From Burkholderiaceae bacterium (GTDB taxonomy: Bacteria > Pseudomonadota > Gammaproteobacteria > Burkholderiales > Burkholderiaceae): a stretch of 58,805 bases of DNA. The position numbers were made by a program, and so were the translations under genes. The DNA lies in contig CANCBK010000004.1 in assembly GCA_947374315.1 (NCBI GenBank), positions 1 to 58,805 on the forward strand. The letters run 5' to 3'. Shown piece by piece: positions 16,146-25,330 of the stretch; position 1 is the stretch's first letter; each line of letters opens with the position of its first letter. The notes beneath the pieces were generated by a model. That model had not been told where the DNA came from. It saw nothing but the letters and a program-made list of their open reading frames with translations, and searched no databases.

Positions 16146-18233
16146 ATGACGACTAAGCGACCGCCAACTGCACTCGAAAAGATGGGTTTAAACAGCCCTA
16201 TGGCCCTTGCTTTGCATCTGCCATCCCGCTATGAGGATGAGACAGAGCTCTTCACCATCGAGGAGGCCTTGGCCCTTGGGAAGTTTCAAGCGATCCAGAC
16301 TCAGGGTGTAGTTATTCGGAATCAGGTGCTCTTTCGCCCAAGAAGGCAGCTATTGGTCACGATTGAGGACGATACAGCCTCTCTTCAGCTCCGTTTTCTG
16401 AATTTCTACCCCAGCCAGCAAAAACAGATGGCAGTAGGCAGTCATGTGCGCGTGCGTGGCGAGGTACGGGATGGCTATCTGGGCGCGGAAATGGTTCACC
16501 CCACGGTTCGTGTAGTTACGCCAGATTCACCACTATCTGCTAGCTTGACTCCGGTATATCCAGCGAGCGCCGGAATATCGCAAACCATCATTCGTAAAGC
16601 AGTCTTAAAAGCCTTACGCGACTCTAGCCTTAAAGAAAGCCTTGCGGAATTTTTGCCATCTCAGTTAATGACGGAAATTCTGCCGACGAATGATTGGCCT
16701 CCGCTGCAAGAGGCAATCAATTATCTGCACCAGCCACCCGCAGAGGCCAATACCCAGTCATTACTTGAGCGTACCCATCCCGCATGGCGACGCGTGCAGT
16801 TTGAAGAATTACTCGCTCAGCAAATCTCTTTAAAGCGGGCGCATGCTATTCGTAGAGAAAGGCGTGCTCCTAGTTTTGAAAAAGACCAGCAAAAAACTAA
16901 AGCAAGCAAAACAAGTTCAAGCATTGAAGATGGCCTATTAAAAGTCTTGCCCTTCCAGTTAACTGGTGCCCAAGCGCGAGTGTGGTCAGAGATTGGAAAA
17001 GATTTATCTAACTCGTATCCAATGAATCGATTACTCCAGGGTGATGTTGGTAGTGGAAAGACGGTGATTGCCGCTTTAGCTGCCGCTCGGGCAATCGATC
17101 ATGGCTATCAGGCAGCCATCATGGCTCCGACAGAAATTCTGGCGGAGCAGCACTTCCTCAAGATGAAAGAGTGGTTTGAGCCACTAGGCATCACCATCGC
17201 CTGGCTCTCTGGCAGTCTGAAGGCGAAAGAAAAAAGACTGGCACAAGAAAACATTGAAAGCGGTTATGCGCAACTCATTATTGGTACGCATGCGCTGATA
17301 CAGGATAAGGTGAGTTTTTCTAAGTTGGGTTTGGCGGTGATTGATGAACAACACCGTTTTGGGGTGAGGCAACGTTTGGAAATTCAGCAACGTGTTGGAT
17401 CTGAATTGTTTTATTGCCATCAGCTGATGATGTCAGCCACTCCAATCCCCCGTACGCTGGCGATGACCTACTATGCCGATCTGGATGTTTCGGTCATTGA
17501 TGAGTTGCCACCGGGCCGTAAACCGATTGCCACAAAGGTTGTTAAGGCCGCTCGCAGAGATGAGGTAATTGGCGGTTTACAAGATTGGCTGCAAAAAGGG
17601 TTGCAAGCGTATTGGGTTTGTCCGTTGATTGAAGAGTCTGAGGTATTGCAATTACAGACAGCGGTTGAAAGTTTTGAGCAGCTCACTATAGCCTTGCCGA
17701 ACTTCAAGGTGGGATTAGTTCATGGGCGGTTAAAAAGTGAGGAGAAGGCTGCCGTGATGGCGGCGTTCAAGGCAAATGAGATTCAGTTATTGGTTGCGAC
17801 TACGGTGATCGAGGTAGGTGTCGATGTGCCCAATGCAGCGCTGATGGTGATTGAGCATGCGGAACGTTTTGGTTATGCGCAGATTCATCAGTTGCGGGGG
17901 CGCGTAGGGCGCGGCCCAGCAGATTCTGTATGCATCTTGATGTACGCAGAGCCATTATCTTTAGCTGCAAAAGAGCGGCTACAAACCTTGCGCGAGACCT
18001 CCGATGGCTTTGTGATTGCCGAACGGGATTTATCGCTCCGTGGGCCTGGAGAGCTATTGGGGGCCAAGCAATCGGGCGATGCGATGTTGCGTTTTGTGGA
18101 TCTTCAGCGCGATGCTTGGTTGATAGAGTTGGCGCAAATAGCTGCCGAGCGTTTGCTGACAGAGCATGCCAACTTGGTTGAGCGGCACCTAGAGCGCTGG
18201 CTTGGATCTCGTACAGAATTCCTAAAGGCTTGA
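16146..18233 (+). CDS. recG: ATP-dependent DNA helicase RecG
   Basis: Branch-migrating helicase that remodels stalled forks, R-loops and Holliday junctions. The chosen ATG gives 695 residues, close to the E. coli length. It has an N-terminal wedge/OB domain (HLPSRYEDETELF), then superfamily 2 motor domains with Walker A GDVGSGKT at residues 299-306, the DEQH form of the DEAD/DEAH box at 400-403, SATPIPRT (motif III), and VGVDVPNAALMVIEHAERFG with QLRGRVGRG (motifs V and VI). The open frame extends upstream into queA, but those residues are unlike the family. ubiA follows 36 bases later. Confidence 0.96.
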   Translation: MTTKRPPTALEKMGLNSPMALALHLPSRYEDETELFTIEEALALGKFQAIQTQGVVIRNQVLFRPRRQLLVTIEDDTASLQLRFLNFYPSQQKQMAVGSHVRVRGEVRDGYLGAEMVHPTVRVVTPDSPLSASLTPVYPASAGISQTIIRKAVLKALRDSSLKESLAEFLPSQLMTEILPTNDWPPLQEAINYLHQPPAEANTQSLLERTHPAWRRVQFEELLAQQISLKRAHAIRRERRAPSFEKDQQKTKASKTSSSIEDGLLKVLPFQLTGAQARVWSEIGKDLSNSYPMNRLLQGDVGSGKTVIAALAAARAIDHGYQAAIMAPTEILAEQHFLKMKEWFEPLGITIAWLSGSLKAKEKRLAQENIESGYAQLIIGTHALIQDKVSFSKLGLAVIDEQHRFGVRQRLEIQQRVGSELFYCHQLMMSATPIPRTLAMTYYADLDVSVIDELPPGRKPIATKVVKAARRDEVIGGLQDWLQKGLQAYWVCPLIEESEVLQLQTAVESFEQLTIALPNFKVGLVHGRLKSEEKAAVMAAFKANEIQLLVATTVIEVGVDVPNAALMVIEHAERFGYAQIHQLRGRVGRGPADSVCILMYAEPLSLAAKERLQTLRETSDGFVIAERDLSLRGPGELLGAKQSGDAMLRFVDLQRDAWLIELAQIAAERLLTEHANLVERHLERWLGSRTEFLKA

Positions 18234-18269
18234 TAATTACGCTATGACTTTTACAAAATTAGTGAACTA

Positions 18270-19127
18270 ATGCGCAGTCGATTTATTGCTTACGCCCAAT
18301 TGATTCGTCTCAATAAGCCTATTGGAACGCTGCTTCTATTGTGGCCAACCTTATGGGCACTTTGCTTGGCTAGTGGCGGATTTCCTGGATGGAATTTGCT
18401 CATCATTTTTTCTCTGGGCACATTTTTAATGCGTAGTGCGGGTTGCGCCATCAACGACTATGCGGATCAGGATTTTGATCGTCATGTATTAAGAACCAAA
18501 GATCGGCCGATTACTAGTGGCAAGATTTCTGGGAAGGAGGCGTTATTGGTGGCTACTAGCTTAGTACTCATTGCCTTTCTGCTGATACAGCCCCTCAATA
18601 TCTTGACGAAAGAACTCTCTGTATTGGCTTTAGCTGTTGCCATTATTTATCCCTTCACTAAGCGTTTCTTGGCCATTCCGCAGGCGGTTTTAGGTATTGC
18701 ATTTGGTTTTGGGATTCCGATGGCCTATGCGGCAGTTCTGGATTTCATCCCTACCGAGGCGTGGATCTTATTTCTTGGGAATGTCTTTTGGGCTATTGCC
18801 TACGACACGGCTTATGCCATGGTGGATCGCGAGGATGATTTGCGCTTAGGTTTGAGAACCTCTGCCATTACATTTGGACGTTTTGATGTGCTAGCAATCG
18901 CCATTAGTTACGGAATACTATTTGCTAGTCAAATTTGGGTTGCACAACTTGCGAATCTCAGCAATTACTTTTGGATTGGCTGGTGCCTGGCGCTTGCTTG
19001 TGCTTTGTACCATTTGAAGTTGGTAGCTACTCGAAATCGTGAAGACTGCTTTAAAGCATTCCGCCACAACAACTGGTTGGGCGGCTTTCTTTTTCTAGGA
19101 ATCGCCCTTGGTTTGGGGTTGACTTAA
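18270..19127 (+). CDS. ubiA: 4-hydroxybenzoate polyprenyltransferase
   Basis: Integral membrane enzyme that attaches the polyprenyl chain to 4-hydroxybenzoate in ubiquinone synthesis. The 285 residues contain about eight hydrophobic helices and both Asp-rich metal/diphosphate motifs: NDYADQDFD at residues 62-70 and [16 protein letters not shown]. It follows recG closely on the same strand. No chorismate lyase gene (ubiC) is adjacent. It converges on proC; a weak inverted repeat (GGGTAAA/TTTACCC) spans the short gap. Confidence 0.96.
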   Translation: MRSRFIAYAQLIRLNKPIGTLLLLWPTLWALCLASGGFPGWNLLIIFSLGTFLMRSAGCAINDYADQDFDRHVLRTKDRPITSGKISGKEALLVATSLVLIAFLLIQPLNILTKELSVLALAVAIIYPFTKRFLAIPQAVLGIAFGFGIPMAYAAVLDFIPTEAWILFLGNVFWAIAYDTAYAMVDREDDLRLGLRTSAITFGRFDVLAIAISYGILFASQIWVAQLANLSNYFWIGWCLALACALYHLKLVATRNREDCFKAFRHNNWLGGFLFLGIALGLGLT

Positions 19128-19152
19128 TAGACGGGTAAATTCTTTTTCTTAA

Positions 19153-20013
19153 TTAATTTTTACCCAACTCATCACCCATTGCTTTGCCTCGTTGACTGGC
19201 AGCATCAATCGCTTTTTCTAGTGCGCCTTGCCAATCGAGTTGCTTCAATATGTCGAGTGCCGCCGCAGTCGTGCCTCCCTTTGAAGTCACTCGTTCACGC
19301 AATATGCCGGCATGCTCATCTGAGTTATGGGCGAGTTGGGTAGCACCCTCTAGGGTGGCATAAGCTAGCTTGCGCGCGGTTGCGGGATCTAGTCCTAACT
19401 TTTCACCACTGGATTGCATGGCTTCCAGAAAAGCAAAGACATAGGCTGGCCCGCTACCAGAAACCGCCGTCACCGCATCCATGAGTTTTTCTTCGCTTAC
19501 CCAAACTGTTTGTCCAACTGCATTGCAAATCGTTTCGGCGAGAGTACGGTCAGAGGCGTTCACTGCTGCATCTGCAAATAGTCCTGTCATGCCTTTCCCA
19601 ATTAAGGCGGGGGTATTGGGCATGGCGCGAACACAACGCGCATGATCAAGCCAGCGACTCATGTCTTTGAGGCGAATGCCGGCGGCAATACTTAAGATCA
19701 ATGGACCGGGTGCTGTTGCGTGTTTGAGTTTGACGCTCAGAGATTTGGCTACAACATTGAAGTCTTGGGGTTTGATGGCCATGACTACGACATTATTTTT
19801 GGAGAAATCAAATGCGATTTGATCTAAAGCGCCAATAATCTGTACGCCGAAATCCTGATGTAGTTGCAGGCCTGTACTGGCATTTGCCTCGACTACGGAC
19901 AGCTGATTCGCCTCAAATCCATTGGCCAATAGTCCGCTAATGAGAGCGCGCCCCATATTGCCCCCACCAATAAAGGTGATGTGTGCATTTTGATTCATGT
20001 CTTGTGTGCTCAT
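19153..20013 (-). CDS. proC: Pyrroline-5-carboxylate reductase
   Basis: Last step of proline synthesis: NAD(P)H-dependent reduction of pyrroline-5-carboxylate. The 286 residues show the N-terminal Rossmann motif FIGGGNMGRALISG (GGGNMG at 16-21), MPNTPALIGKG, and the C-terminal signature AVSGSGPAYVFAFLEAM with LRERVTSKGGTT. Its ATG overlaps the stop of the YggS gene in an ATGA arrangement, and it is the last of five coupled genes beginning with glcD. Confidence 0.97.
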   Translation of the reverse strand: MSTQDMNQNAHITFIGGGNMGRALISGLLANGFEANQLSVVEANASTGLQLHQDFGVQIIGALDQIAFDFSKNNVVVMAIKPQDFNVVAKSLSVKLKHATAPGPLILSIAAGIRLKDMSRWLDHARCVRAMPNTPALIGKGMTGLFADAAVNASDRTLAETICNAVGQTVWVSEEKLMDAVTAVSGSGPAYVFAFLEAMQSSGEKLGLDPATARKLAYATLEGATQLAHNSDEHAGILRERVTSKGGTTAAALDILKQLDWQGALEKAIDAASQRGKAMGDELGKN

Positions 20014-20735
20014 GCTTTTATCTTATCGCGCTTCCCAAAAATAGCGCTTCCTATTCTCACCATTGTGCTGCCTTCAGCGATGGCAGCTTCCATATCATCT
20101 GACATGCCCATTGAGAGGGTATCAAAGAACGCATATCCAACATCATTTAGGCGCTTTGTCTTAATACCCACAAAGCACTCACGAACAGCGCTAAAGGCTT
20201 GGCGCTGTTGACCTATATCGGAGCTTGGCGCGGGGATGGCCATTAAGCCGCGAAGGGTGATATTCGGTAGTTTGGCGATGGAGTCACAAAGCGCCTCTAC
20301 GTCTTTAAGGGGTAGCCCACTTTTCGAATCTTCTTCGCTTACATTAATCTGGACGCAGACCTGTAGGTCACCGAGGTCTGGGAATTCCCCGCGTTGACTG
20401 GAAAGGCGCTCTGCAATTTTTAGTCGATCAACGCTGTGAACCCAATCAAAATGCTCGGCCACCTCGCGCGTCTTATTGCTTTGAAGTGGGCCAATAAAAT
20501 GCCACTCAAGCCATGGGCGCAACTTAGTCAATTGCTGTATTTTTTCGATGCCCTCTTGGACATAGTTTTCACCGAAAGCCGTTTGTCCCGCATGCATTGC
20601 TTCTTCAACCGCCAATGCGGGAAAGGTTTTGCTGACGGCAAGTAGCTGGATATCTTCAGGCTCACGCTTGGCTGCTAAAGCCGCCAATTCAAGTCGTTGC
20701 TTTACCAACATGAGGTTGGCGGTAATTTGACTCAT
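20010..20735 (-). CDS. YggS-family pyridoxal phosphate homeostasis protein (PLPBP)
   Basis: A 241-residue TIM-barrel PLP-binding protein of the YggS/PROSC family, which buffers vitamin B6 and affects amino-acid pools. The PLP lysine is probably Lys36 in LLAVSKTFP. Other family motifs are FGENYVQEG, WHFIGPLQSNKTREVAEHFD, HSVDRLKIAERL and the phosphate-binding end LSMGMSDDMEAAIAEGSTMV. It overlaps glcF upstream and proC downstream, each by an ATGA. The pairing with proC is common in bacteria. Confidence 0.96.
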   Translation of the reverse strand: MSQITANLMLVKQRLELAALAAKREPEDIQLLAVSKTFPALAVEEAMHAGQTAFGENYVQEGIEKIQQLTKLRPWLEWHFIGPLQSNKTREVAEHFDWVHSVDRLKIAERLSSQRGEFPDLGDLQVCVQINVSEEDSKSGLPLKDVEALCDSIAKLPNITLRGLMAIPAPSSDIGQQRQAFSAVRECFVGIKTKRLNDVGYAFFDTLSMGMSDDMEAAIAEGSTMVRIGSAIFGKRDKIKA

Positions 20736-22012
20736 TGTTTGGTGGCGTATTTTTGGGTAATCAGCTGATCGACTATCTCAATCCAATGCAGCACTGGAGT
20801 GTCATCTTGCTGAAGGTGTGTGATGCAGCCAATATTTCCAGAAACAATCACTTGGGCGCCTGATTCTTCGCAAGCGGCTTGTAGGTGGCCTAATTTATTT
20901 TTTCGTAATTGCTCTGAGAGTTCTGGTTGGGTAATGGAATAGGTTCCCGCTGAACCGCAGCAGAGGTGGCTGTCAGCGCAAAGACTTACACCAATGCCAA
21001 TACTTTTGAGTAGACCCTCTACTTTTCCACGAATCTGCTGACCGTGTTGCAAAGTGCATGGCGGGTGATAGACCACGCCTGGTTTTTGATCGGCGCCTAC
21101 CAACGCAAGTAACTCATTTTCTAGTGCCGGCAAGATTTCTGAAATATCTTTGGTGAGATCGGAGATCTTCTTTGCCTTAGTGGCATATTGTGGGTCGTTC
21201 GCAAAGAGATGGCCGTAATCTTTCACCATGACACCACAGCCGGAGGCTGTCATCACAATCGCTTCTACGCCCTGTTCAACCTGGGGCCACCAAGCATCCA
21301 TGTTTTGCTTGGCGTTATCCAGCCCGCCAGCTTGATCATTCAGGTGATAACGGAGCGCGCCACAGCAAGTGGCATTGGGTGCGCTAATCAATTGAATTTT
21401 GAGGGCATCTAAAACGCGTGCTGTTGCTGAATTAATATTGGGTAACATGCCAGGTTGTACGCAACCTTCGAGCAATAGCATCTTGCGAGAGTGGCTTGCT
21501 TGCGGCCTATCGTAAGGGTTGGTGCTGCTGGTTAATGCCTTGTTTCTAGTCTCTGGAATTTTGCGCTTGATACCGCTTGGCATCAGCGGGCGAACCAAGC
21601 GCCCAAGCGCCATTGCCGCATTAAATAGCGTGGGACTTGTTAAACCTTCTTTGAGGGCCCAACGGGTAAGGCGTTGACTAAGAGGGCGTTCCGGAGTGTT
21701 TTCCTCAACCCACTTGCGACCAATATCAATCAAGTTGCCGTATTGCACGCCACTGGGACAGGTGCTCTCGCAATTACGGCAAGTGAGGCAGCGATCCAAA
21801 TGCAGTCTTGTCTTCTCTGTAGGCGCATGGCCTTCCGCGATTTGTTTAATGAGGTAAATACGACCACGTGGCCCATCTAATTCATCGCCGAGGATTTGAT
21901 AGGTAGGACAGGTTGCGGTACAAAAACCGCAGTGCACGCATTTACCAAGAATTCTGGCAGCTTCAATACCTTCAGGCGTGTTGGCGAATTGGGGGGCGAG
22001 TTGAGTTTGCAT
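20732..22012 (-). CDS. glcF: Glycolate oxidase iron-sulfur subunit GlcF
   Basis: Membrane-associated electron-transfer subunit that passes electrons from GlcDE towards quinone. The 426 residues contain two [4Fe-4S] motifs, with cysteines at 25, 28, 31 and 35 (CVHCGFCTATCP) and at 75, 78, 81 and 85 (CLTCRNCESTCP). Two CCG-type cysteine-rich domains follow, with CCGALRYHL and CCGSAGTYS. It starts 17 bases after glcE and overlaps the YggS start. Confidence 0.96.
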   Translation of the reverse strand: MQTQLAPQFANTPEGIEAARILGKCVHCGFCTATCPTYQILGDELDGPRGRIYLIKQIAEGHAPTEKTRLHLDRCLTCRNCESTCPSGVQYGNLIDIGRKWVEENTPERPLSQRLTRWALKEGLTSPTLFNAAMALGRLVRPLMPSGIKRKIPETRNKALTSSTNPYDRPQASHSRKMLLLEGCVQPGMLPNINSATARVLDALKIQLISAPNATCCGALRYHLNDQAGGLDNAKQNMDAWWPQVEQGVEAIVMTASGCGVMVKDYGHLFANDPQYATKAKKISDLTKDISEILPALENELLALVGADQKPGVVYHPPCTLQHGQQIRGKVEGLLKSIGIGVSLCADSHLCCGSAGTYSITQPELSEQLRKNKLGHLQAACEESGAQVIVSGNIGCITHLQQDDTPVLHWIEIVDQLITQKYATKQ

Positions 22013-22029
22013 AAAGGGGTGAGGAGTAC

Positions 22030-23193
22030 TTAAGGAAGACGGCGAGTAGCAAATACGCCTGCTGGATCGAAGGATGCTCTTAGGCGCGTTTGTACTAGCT
22101 CTAAAGCAGCTGAGTGCGCTTGCTCACTCAGCAGGGTAAAGCGCTGCCTACTTGAATCAACATTAACGCCTTGCTTAAAGCGGCTTGCATGCCCGCCATG
22201 AGTGTTGGCTAGGGTTTTAATTGATGCAAATGTTGCATCACCACCCGGTGCCTTGACCCACCGTTGCTGTCCATGCCATTCCAAAATAATGTCACCACTC
22301 ACACCTTCAAAGGTGAGTGGGCCGCAGGCGGCTGGAAGCGCTAAACGATAGAGCGTCTCATCATGCTTGAGGCTGGTGAAAGCGGGTAACTGCTGTTCGC
22401 GCAAAGAATTCCAAAACGATTGCGAGATGACCGGATCTAATTCTGTGGCGTTGACTGCCGCACCCATCAAGGGAATCGCCGCTTTGACTGCGGCAGTTGC
22501 GCCAGCAAGACGAATGGTGAGTTCGCCATCGCCACTTTTGGAATTTCCAATCCAACAGCTTGCGGATAGAGGTAAGGGCTGTCCAGCCCACTCATTTAGT
22601 AGTTGCAATGCACGTGCTTGAGAAATGCTGCAGCGAAGAGTTGCGGTAGCAGCTGGCCTTGGTAATACCTTGACTGAAGCTTCTAGCAACAAGGAGAGCG
22701 TCCCCAGGGATCCAGGCAGCAGGCGGGAGACGTCATAGCCCGCCACATTCTTCATGACCTTGCCGCCAAAAGATAGGTCTTGGCCTTTGCCGTCCATGAT
22801 GCGCGCACCTAAAACAAAGTCACGCAGGTTGCCAGCGCTAATACGGCCTGGACCTGCAAGCCCTGCGGCAATTGCGCCACCAAAAGTGGCATTCTCACCA
22901 AAATGCGGTGGTTCGAAAGCAAGCACTTGATTTTTTTCAGCTAGGGCTGCTTCAATCTCGCTTAAAGGCGTGCCGGCACGGGCGGTGATCACTAGCTCTT
23001 CTGGTTGGTACTCCAAGATACCAGAGTAAGGGCGTGTATCGAGTTTGGCAAAAGTATTGACGTTGCCATACCAAGCTTTGGTGCCACCCCCTTGTATCGA
23101 TAGTGGGGTTTTATTTCTAGCGGCTGCCAGAATTTGCTCGCGGAATAAATCAATGGGCATATTGGTGCTGGATTTGGGGTTCGGGTTGGACAT
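22030..23193 (-). CDS. glcE: Glycolate oxidase FAD-binding subunit GlcE
   Basis: The second flavin-binding-type subunit of glycolate oxidase. The 387 residues have the PCMH-type FAD domain (IQGGGTKAWYG, YQPEELVITARAGTPLSEIE, GGAIAAGLAGPGRISAG, RDFVLGARIMDGKG, GGKVMKNVAGYDVSRLL) and a variable C-terminal half. It overlaps glcD by one base in TAATG form, indicating coupled translation. Family length is typical (about 350-390). Confidence 0.95.
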   Translation of the reverse strand: MSNPNPKSSTNMPIDLFREQILAAARNKTPLSIQGGGTKAWYGNVNTFAKLDTRPYSGILEYQPEELVITARAGTPLSEIEAALAEKNQVLAFEPPHFGENATFGGAIAAGLAGPGRISAGNLRDFVLGARIMDGKGQDLSFGGKVMKNVAGYDVSRLLPGSLGTLSLLLEASVKVLPRPAATATLRCSISQARALQLLNEWAGQPLPLSASCWIGNSKSGDGELTIRLAGATAAVKAAIPLMGAAVNATELDPVISQSFWNSLREQQLPAFTSLKHDETLYRLALPAACGPLTFEGVSGDIILEWHGQQRWVKAPGGDATFASIKTLANTHGGHASRFKQGVNVDSSRQRFTLLSEQAHSAALELVQTRLRASFDPAGVFATRRLP

Positions 23194-24707
23194 TAGAAGC
23201 GTTCTAATTCTGGGTGGGGGAGATTGCCACCACTAATGCGCATGCGCCCGTACTCGGCACAACGACTCAAGGTGGGGATGGCTTTATCAGGATTGAGTAA
23301 ATGCTCTGGATCAAATGCGCTTTTAACTCCCCAGAAGGACTCTCGCTCACCTTCTCCAAATTGAACACACATCGAATTAATTTTTTCAATCCCGACTCCA
23401 TGCTCACCAGTGATCGTGCCGTCTAACTCAACGCAAGCCTCTAGAATTTCAGTGCCGAATGCTTCTGCGCGATGCCACTCTTCCTGATCTGCGCCATTAA
23501 ATAAAATGAGGGGATGCATGTTGCCATCTCCTGCATGAAACACATTCAAACAAGCAAGGCCATACTTCTTTTCCATCACTTGAATGCGCTTAAGTAAAGT
23601 GGCAATATTTCGGCGGGGAATAGTGCCATCCATGCAGTAGTAGTCTGGTGCCAAACGCCCGGCAGCAGGGAAAGCATTTTTTCGACCACTCCAAAATTTC
23701 AGGCGCTCCGCTTCATTTTGGGAGATCTGAATACCGCTAGCTCCAGCTTCTTCTAAAACTGTAGTCATGCGCTCAATTTCTTCAGCAACTTCCTCTGGTG
23801 TGCCGTCGGATTCGCAAAGCAAAATAGTCTCGGCTTCGAGGTCATAGCCTGCTTGAACAAACTCCTCTACAGCGCGGGTCGTGGCTTTATCCATCATCTC
23901 TAAGCCAGCGGGAATAATGCCAGCGGCAATGATGGCAGCCACTGCATTAGCCCCTTTTTCAATATCGTCGAAGCTGGCCATAATGACACGCGCCAATTTA
24001 GGTTTAGCAATTAGCTTGACGGTCACCTCAGTAACCACTGCAAGCATACCTTCACTGCCCATCACTATTGCCAGTAAATCTAATCCTGGAGAATCTGGCG
24101 CAAGACTGCCAAACTCCACAATCTCGCCATTCATTAAAACGCCGCGAACCTTCAGAACGTTGTGTAGGGTGAGTCCGTACTTCAGACAGTGCACCCCACC
24201 AGAGTTTTCATTCACATTACCGCCAATGGAGCAGGCAATTTGAGAGGAGGGGTCTGGAGCGTAATATAGGCCTAGATGTGCAACGGCCTCAGAAATGGCT
24301 AAATTTCGTACGCCTGGCTGAACTACTGCAGTACGCGTAAAGGGATCAATACTGACGATCTTCTTGAGTTTGGCTAGTGATAGCACTAAGCCCTGGGAAA
24401 TTGGCATGGCGCCACCGGATAAGCCGGTGCCAGATCCTCGTGGGACGATAGGGACTTGCATCTCAAAGCACATCTTCAGAATTTGGGCGACTTGCTCTTC
24501 CGTTTCTGGCAAGGCAACCGCCAAAGGCATCTTGCGATAGGCGGCTAAACCATCACATTCGTAGGGAATAGTGTCCTCAGGCTCCCACAGCAGGGCATAT
24601 TCGGGGAGGATGGGGCGCAAGGCCGATACCAATTTAGATTGAAGGGCGGCAATTACCGCGATATCTGGGGGTGGGGTCACCATATTCATAGGAATCATTT
24701 TAGCCAT
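23193..24707 (-). CDS. glcD: Glycolate oxidase subunit GlcD
   Basis: Flavoprotein that oxidises glycolate (and often D-lactate) to the 2-oxo acid. The 504 residues contain the FAD-binding motif PRGSGTGLSGGA at 89-100, GGNVNENSGGVHCLKYG, and the C-terminal FAD-oxidase domain with NVFHAGDGNMHPLILFN and GTITGEHGVGIEK, which include the metal/substrate histidines. It heads the glcD-glcE-glcF-yggS-proC run. Several in-frame Met codons (residues 4, 7, 9) follow the chosen start, so the exact N-terminus is uncertain. The divergent adenosyltransferase starts only 18 bases away. No GlcC-like regulator is nearby. Confidence 0.96.
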   Translation of the reverse strand: MAKMIPMNMVTPPPDIAVIAALQSKLVSALRPILPEYALLWEPEDTIPYECDGLAAYRKMPLAVALPETEEQVAQILKMCFEMQVPIVPRGSGTGLSGGAMPISQGLVLSLAKLKKIVSIDPFTRTAVVQPGVRNLAISEAVAHLGLYYAPDPSSQIACSIGGNVNENSGGVHCLKYGLTLHNVLKVRGVLMNGEIVEFGSLAPDSPGLDLLAIVMGSEGMLAVVTEVTVKLIAKPKLARVIMASFDDIEKGANAVAAIIAAGIIPAGLEMMDKATTRAVEEFVQAGYDLEAETILLCESDGTPEEVAEEIERMTTVLEEAGASGIQISQNEAERLKFWSGRKNAFPAAGRLAPDYYCMDGTIPRRNIATLLKRIQVMEKKYGLACLNVFHAGDGNMHPLILFNGADQEEWHRAEAFGTEILEACVELDGTITGEHGVGIEKINSMCVQFGEGERESFWGVKSAFDPEHLLNPDKAIPTLSRCAEYGRMRISGGNLPHPELERF

Positions 24708-24712
24708 TTACC

Positions 24713-24718
24713 TATAAT
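24713..24718 (+). promoter_or_regulatory. Consensus -10 box placed for a leaderless mRNA
   Basis: TATAAT matches the sigma-70 -10 consensus exactly and ends seven bases before the ATG at 24726, so transcription would start at or next to the start codon. The -35 position shows no good TTGACA match. The overlapping T/A symmetry (CTATAATTAG) could also serve the divergent glcD. Confidence 0.45.
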
Positions 24719-24725
24719 TAGTTGC

Positions 24726-25295
24726 ATGGGAAATCGACTTTCAAAAATAGCCACTAGAACCGGTGATGCCGGTATGACTGGGCTTGGTGATGGCAGCCGA
24801 GTCGAGAAGGATCATCTGCGTATCTGCGCCATGGGTGATGTGGATGAATTGAACTCCGAAATCGGGGTTTTGATGACTGAAATGATCCCTGAGAGCGTTG
24901 CTGATGAGTTCAAGAGCTTATTTTTGCAAGTGCAGCATGACTTGTTTGATTTAGGCGGGGAGCTTTGTATTCCCAATTACACCTTACTGAAGCCAGAACA
25001 AGTGGCGCAGCTCGATGTTTGGCTCGAAAAATACAATGCCACTTTGCCACCCTTGACGGAATTCATCCTGCCGGGTGGCACTCGCGCCGCTGCTCAGGCA
25101 CATGTTTGCCGAACCATTTGCCGACGAGCTGAGCGTTCAATCGTGCGCTTGGGTTGGGAGGAGACGCTCCATGATGCACCCCGTCAATACGCTAATCGCT
25201 TATCCGATCTGTTATTTGTCTTAGCGCGCGTACTCAATCGTGCGGCTGGTGGTCAAGATGTTCTTTGGAAGCACGAAAAAAAAGAGACTAAGTAA
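24726..25295 (+). CDS. ATP:cob(I)alamin adenosyltransferase, PduO type
   Basis: Transfers the adenosyl group of ATP to cob(I)alamin to make coenzyme B12. The 189-residue product has the PduO/MMAB-type N-terminal ATP loop TRTGDAGMTGLGDGSRVEKD (about residues 10-29) and the helix motif CRRAERSIVRL with NRLSDLLFVLARVLN. The open frame can be extended upstream, but this ATG gives the family N-terminus. There is no ribosome binding site, and a TATAAT lies seven bases ahead. No other cobalamin genes are near, so it may serve salvage or a B12-dependent mutase or reductase elsewhere. Confidence 0.94.
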   Translation: MGNRLSKIATRTGDAGMTGLGDGSRVEKDHLRICAMGDVDELNSEIGVLMTEMIPESVADEFKSLFLQVQHDLFDLGGELCIPNYTLLKPEQVAQLDVWLEKYNATLPPLTEFILPGGTRAAAQAHVCRTICRRAERSIVRLGWEETLHDAPRQYANRLSDLLFVLARVLNRAAGGQDVLWKHEKKETK

Positions 25296-25308
25296 ATTAG
25301 CCTCTTTT
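25274..25308 (-). terminator. Terminator of the yhdP-nit-tldD-aroG operon
   Basis: CTCTTTT (25302-25308) pairs with AAAAGAG (25280-25286) and TTAG with CTAA, around a short loop with one mismatch. Read on the minus strand the stem is followed by eight Ts. It lies 23 bases past the aroG stop and overlaps the last codons of the convergent adenosyltransferase gene. The plus-strand T run is shorter, so any effect in that direction is weaker. Confidence 0.7.
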
Positions 25309-25330
25309 CAATCAAAAAACAGCCTCGTTT

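Noticed and set aside
19133..19165. GGGTAAA/TTTACCC inverted repeat between ubiA and proC as a terminator
   Set aside because: The stem is only seven bases with a loop of about 19 bases, is A/T-rich and overlaps the proC stop; too weak to call.
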